Source of the DNA: Misgurnus anguillicaudatus
Taxonomy: Eukaryota; Chordata; Actinopteri; Cypriniformes; Cobitidae
Reading direction: 5' to 3'
DNA: 64,000 bases
NCBI RefSeq assembly: GCF_027580225.2
Contig: NC_073342.2
Span: forward strand, 19,968,501 to 20,032,500
Shown: piece after piece, positions 63,969 to 64,000 of the stretch
Numbering within the stretch: position 1 is the stretch's first letter
How the letters are laid out: every line of letters starts with the position of its first letter
Notes under the pieces: model-generated
Seen by the model: the letters and a program-made list of their open reading frames with translations, nothing else
Told to the model about the DNA's origin: nothing
The model's database searches: none
Translations under genes and position numbers: made by a program

Positions 63969-64000
63969 GCGGATAGATAGTTAGATAGATAAGCGGATAG
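63873..64000. repeat. (GATA)n microsatellite, runs to window edge
   Basis: About 24 uninterrupted ATAG units from 63873, then imperfect units with AAGCGG interruptions to the last base; it lies in the ppip5k1 intron after exon 13. Confidence 0.95.

Noticed and set aside
63873..64000. GATA repeat considered as a sex-linked or regulatory GATA array
   Set aside because: Simple microsatellite; nothing in this window supports more than that.

Overview
The window is vertebrate genomic DNA, most likely from a cypriniform teleost (carp, minnow or zebrafish relatives). All genes are intron-rich, the gene order is a conserved vertebrate one, and the spacers are packed with short terminal-inverted-repeat DNA transposons, a Tc1 copy, tRNA-type SINEs and TA/GA/GATA microsatellites of the kind typical of cyprinid genomes. 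No prokaryotic, organellar or CRISPR features are present.

Layout. 1-10727: repeats with no exon I could support. 10728-16255 (+): mfge8-like gene (one EGF module, two discoidin/F5-8C domains), with the signal-peptide exon not found. 16256-23320: repeats, including a degenerate Tc1 element. 23330-27212 (+): hapln3 (signal peptide, Ig-V, two Link modules), with a recognisable promoter and untranslated first exon. 30920-43456 (-): an aggrecan-type lectican (acan-like) converging on hapln3. Its exons are signal peptide (candidate), Ig-V, two Link modules, two Ser/Thr-rich linkers, one 1899-nt chondroitin-sulfate exon, a C-type lectin domain over three exons, a Sushi domain and a basic tail. 44500-55821: repeat-rich intergenic DNA. 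55872-63711 (+): the first 13 coding exons of a PPIP5K inositol pyrophosphate kinase, probably ppip5k1, which runs off the right edge.

Biology. The mfge8 - hapln3 - acan order matches the human 15q26 block. Link protein (Hapln3) clamps lecticans onto hyaluronan, so these two neighbouring genes encode interacting matrix proteins. Mfge8 is a secreted phosphatidylserine-binding bridge. The most notable gene-level observation is that the lectican has no interglobular/G2 region and no EGF exon, although it sits at the aggrecan locus. Its glycosaminoglycan exon is built from two different coding minisatellites (16 and 17 codons).

Mobile DNA. At least a dozen elements share the same architecture: TTAA on both flanks and ends beginning AGG, AGC or CCC. 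This points to one TTAA-targeting (piggyBac-like) non-autonomous population. Others carry 8-bp target duplications (hAT-like). Several are nested inside one another, which gives a relative order of insertion. All assignments come from reading the sequence; no database search was run.
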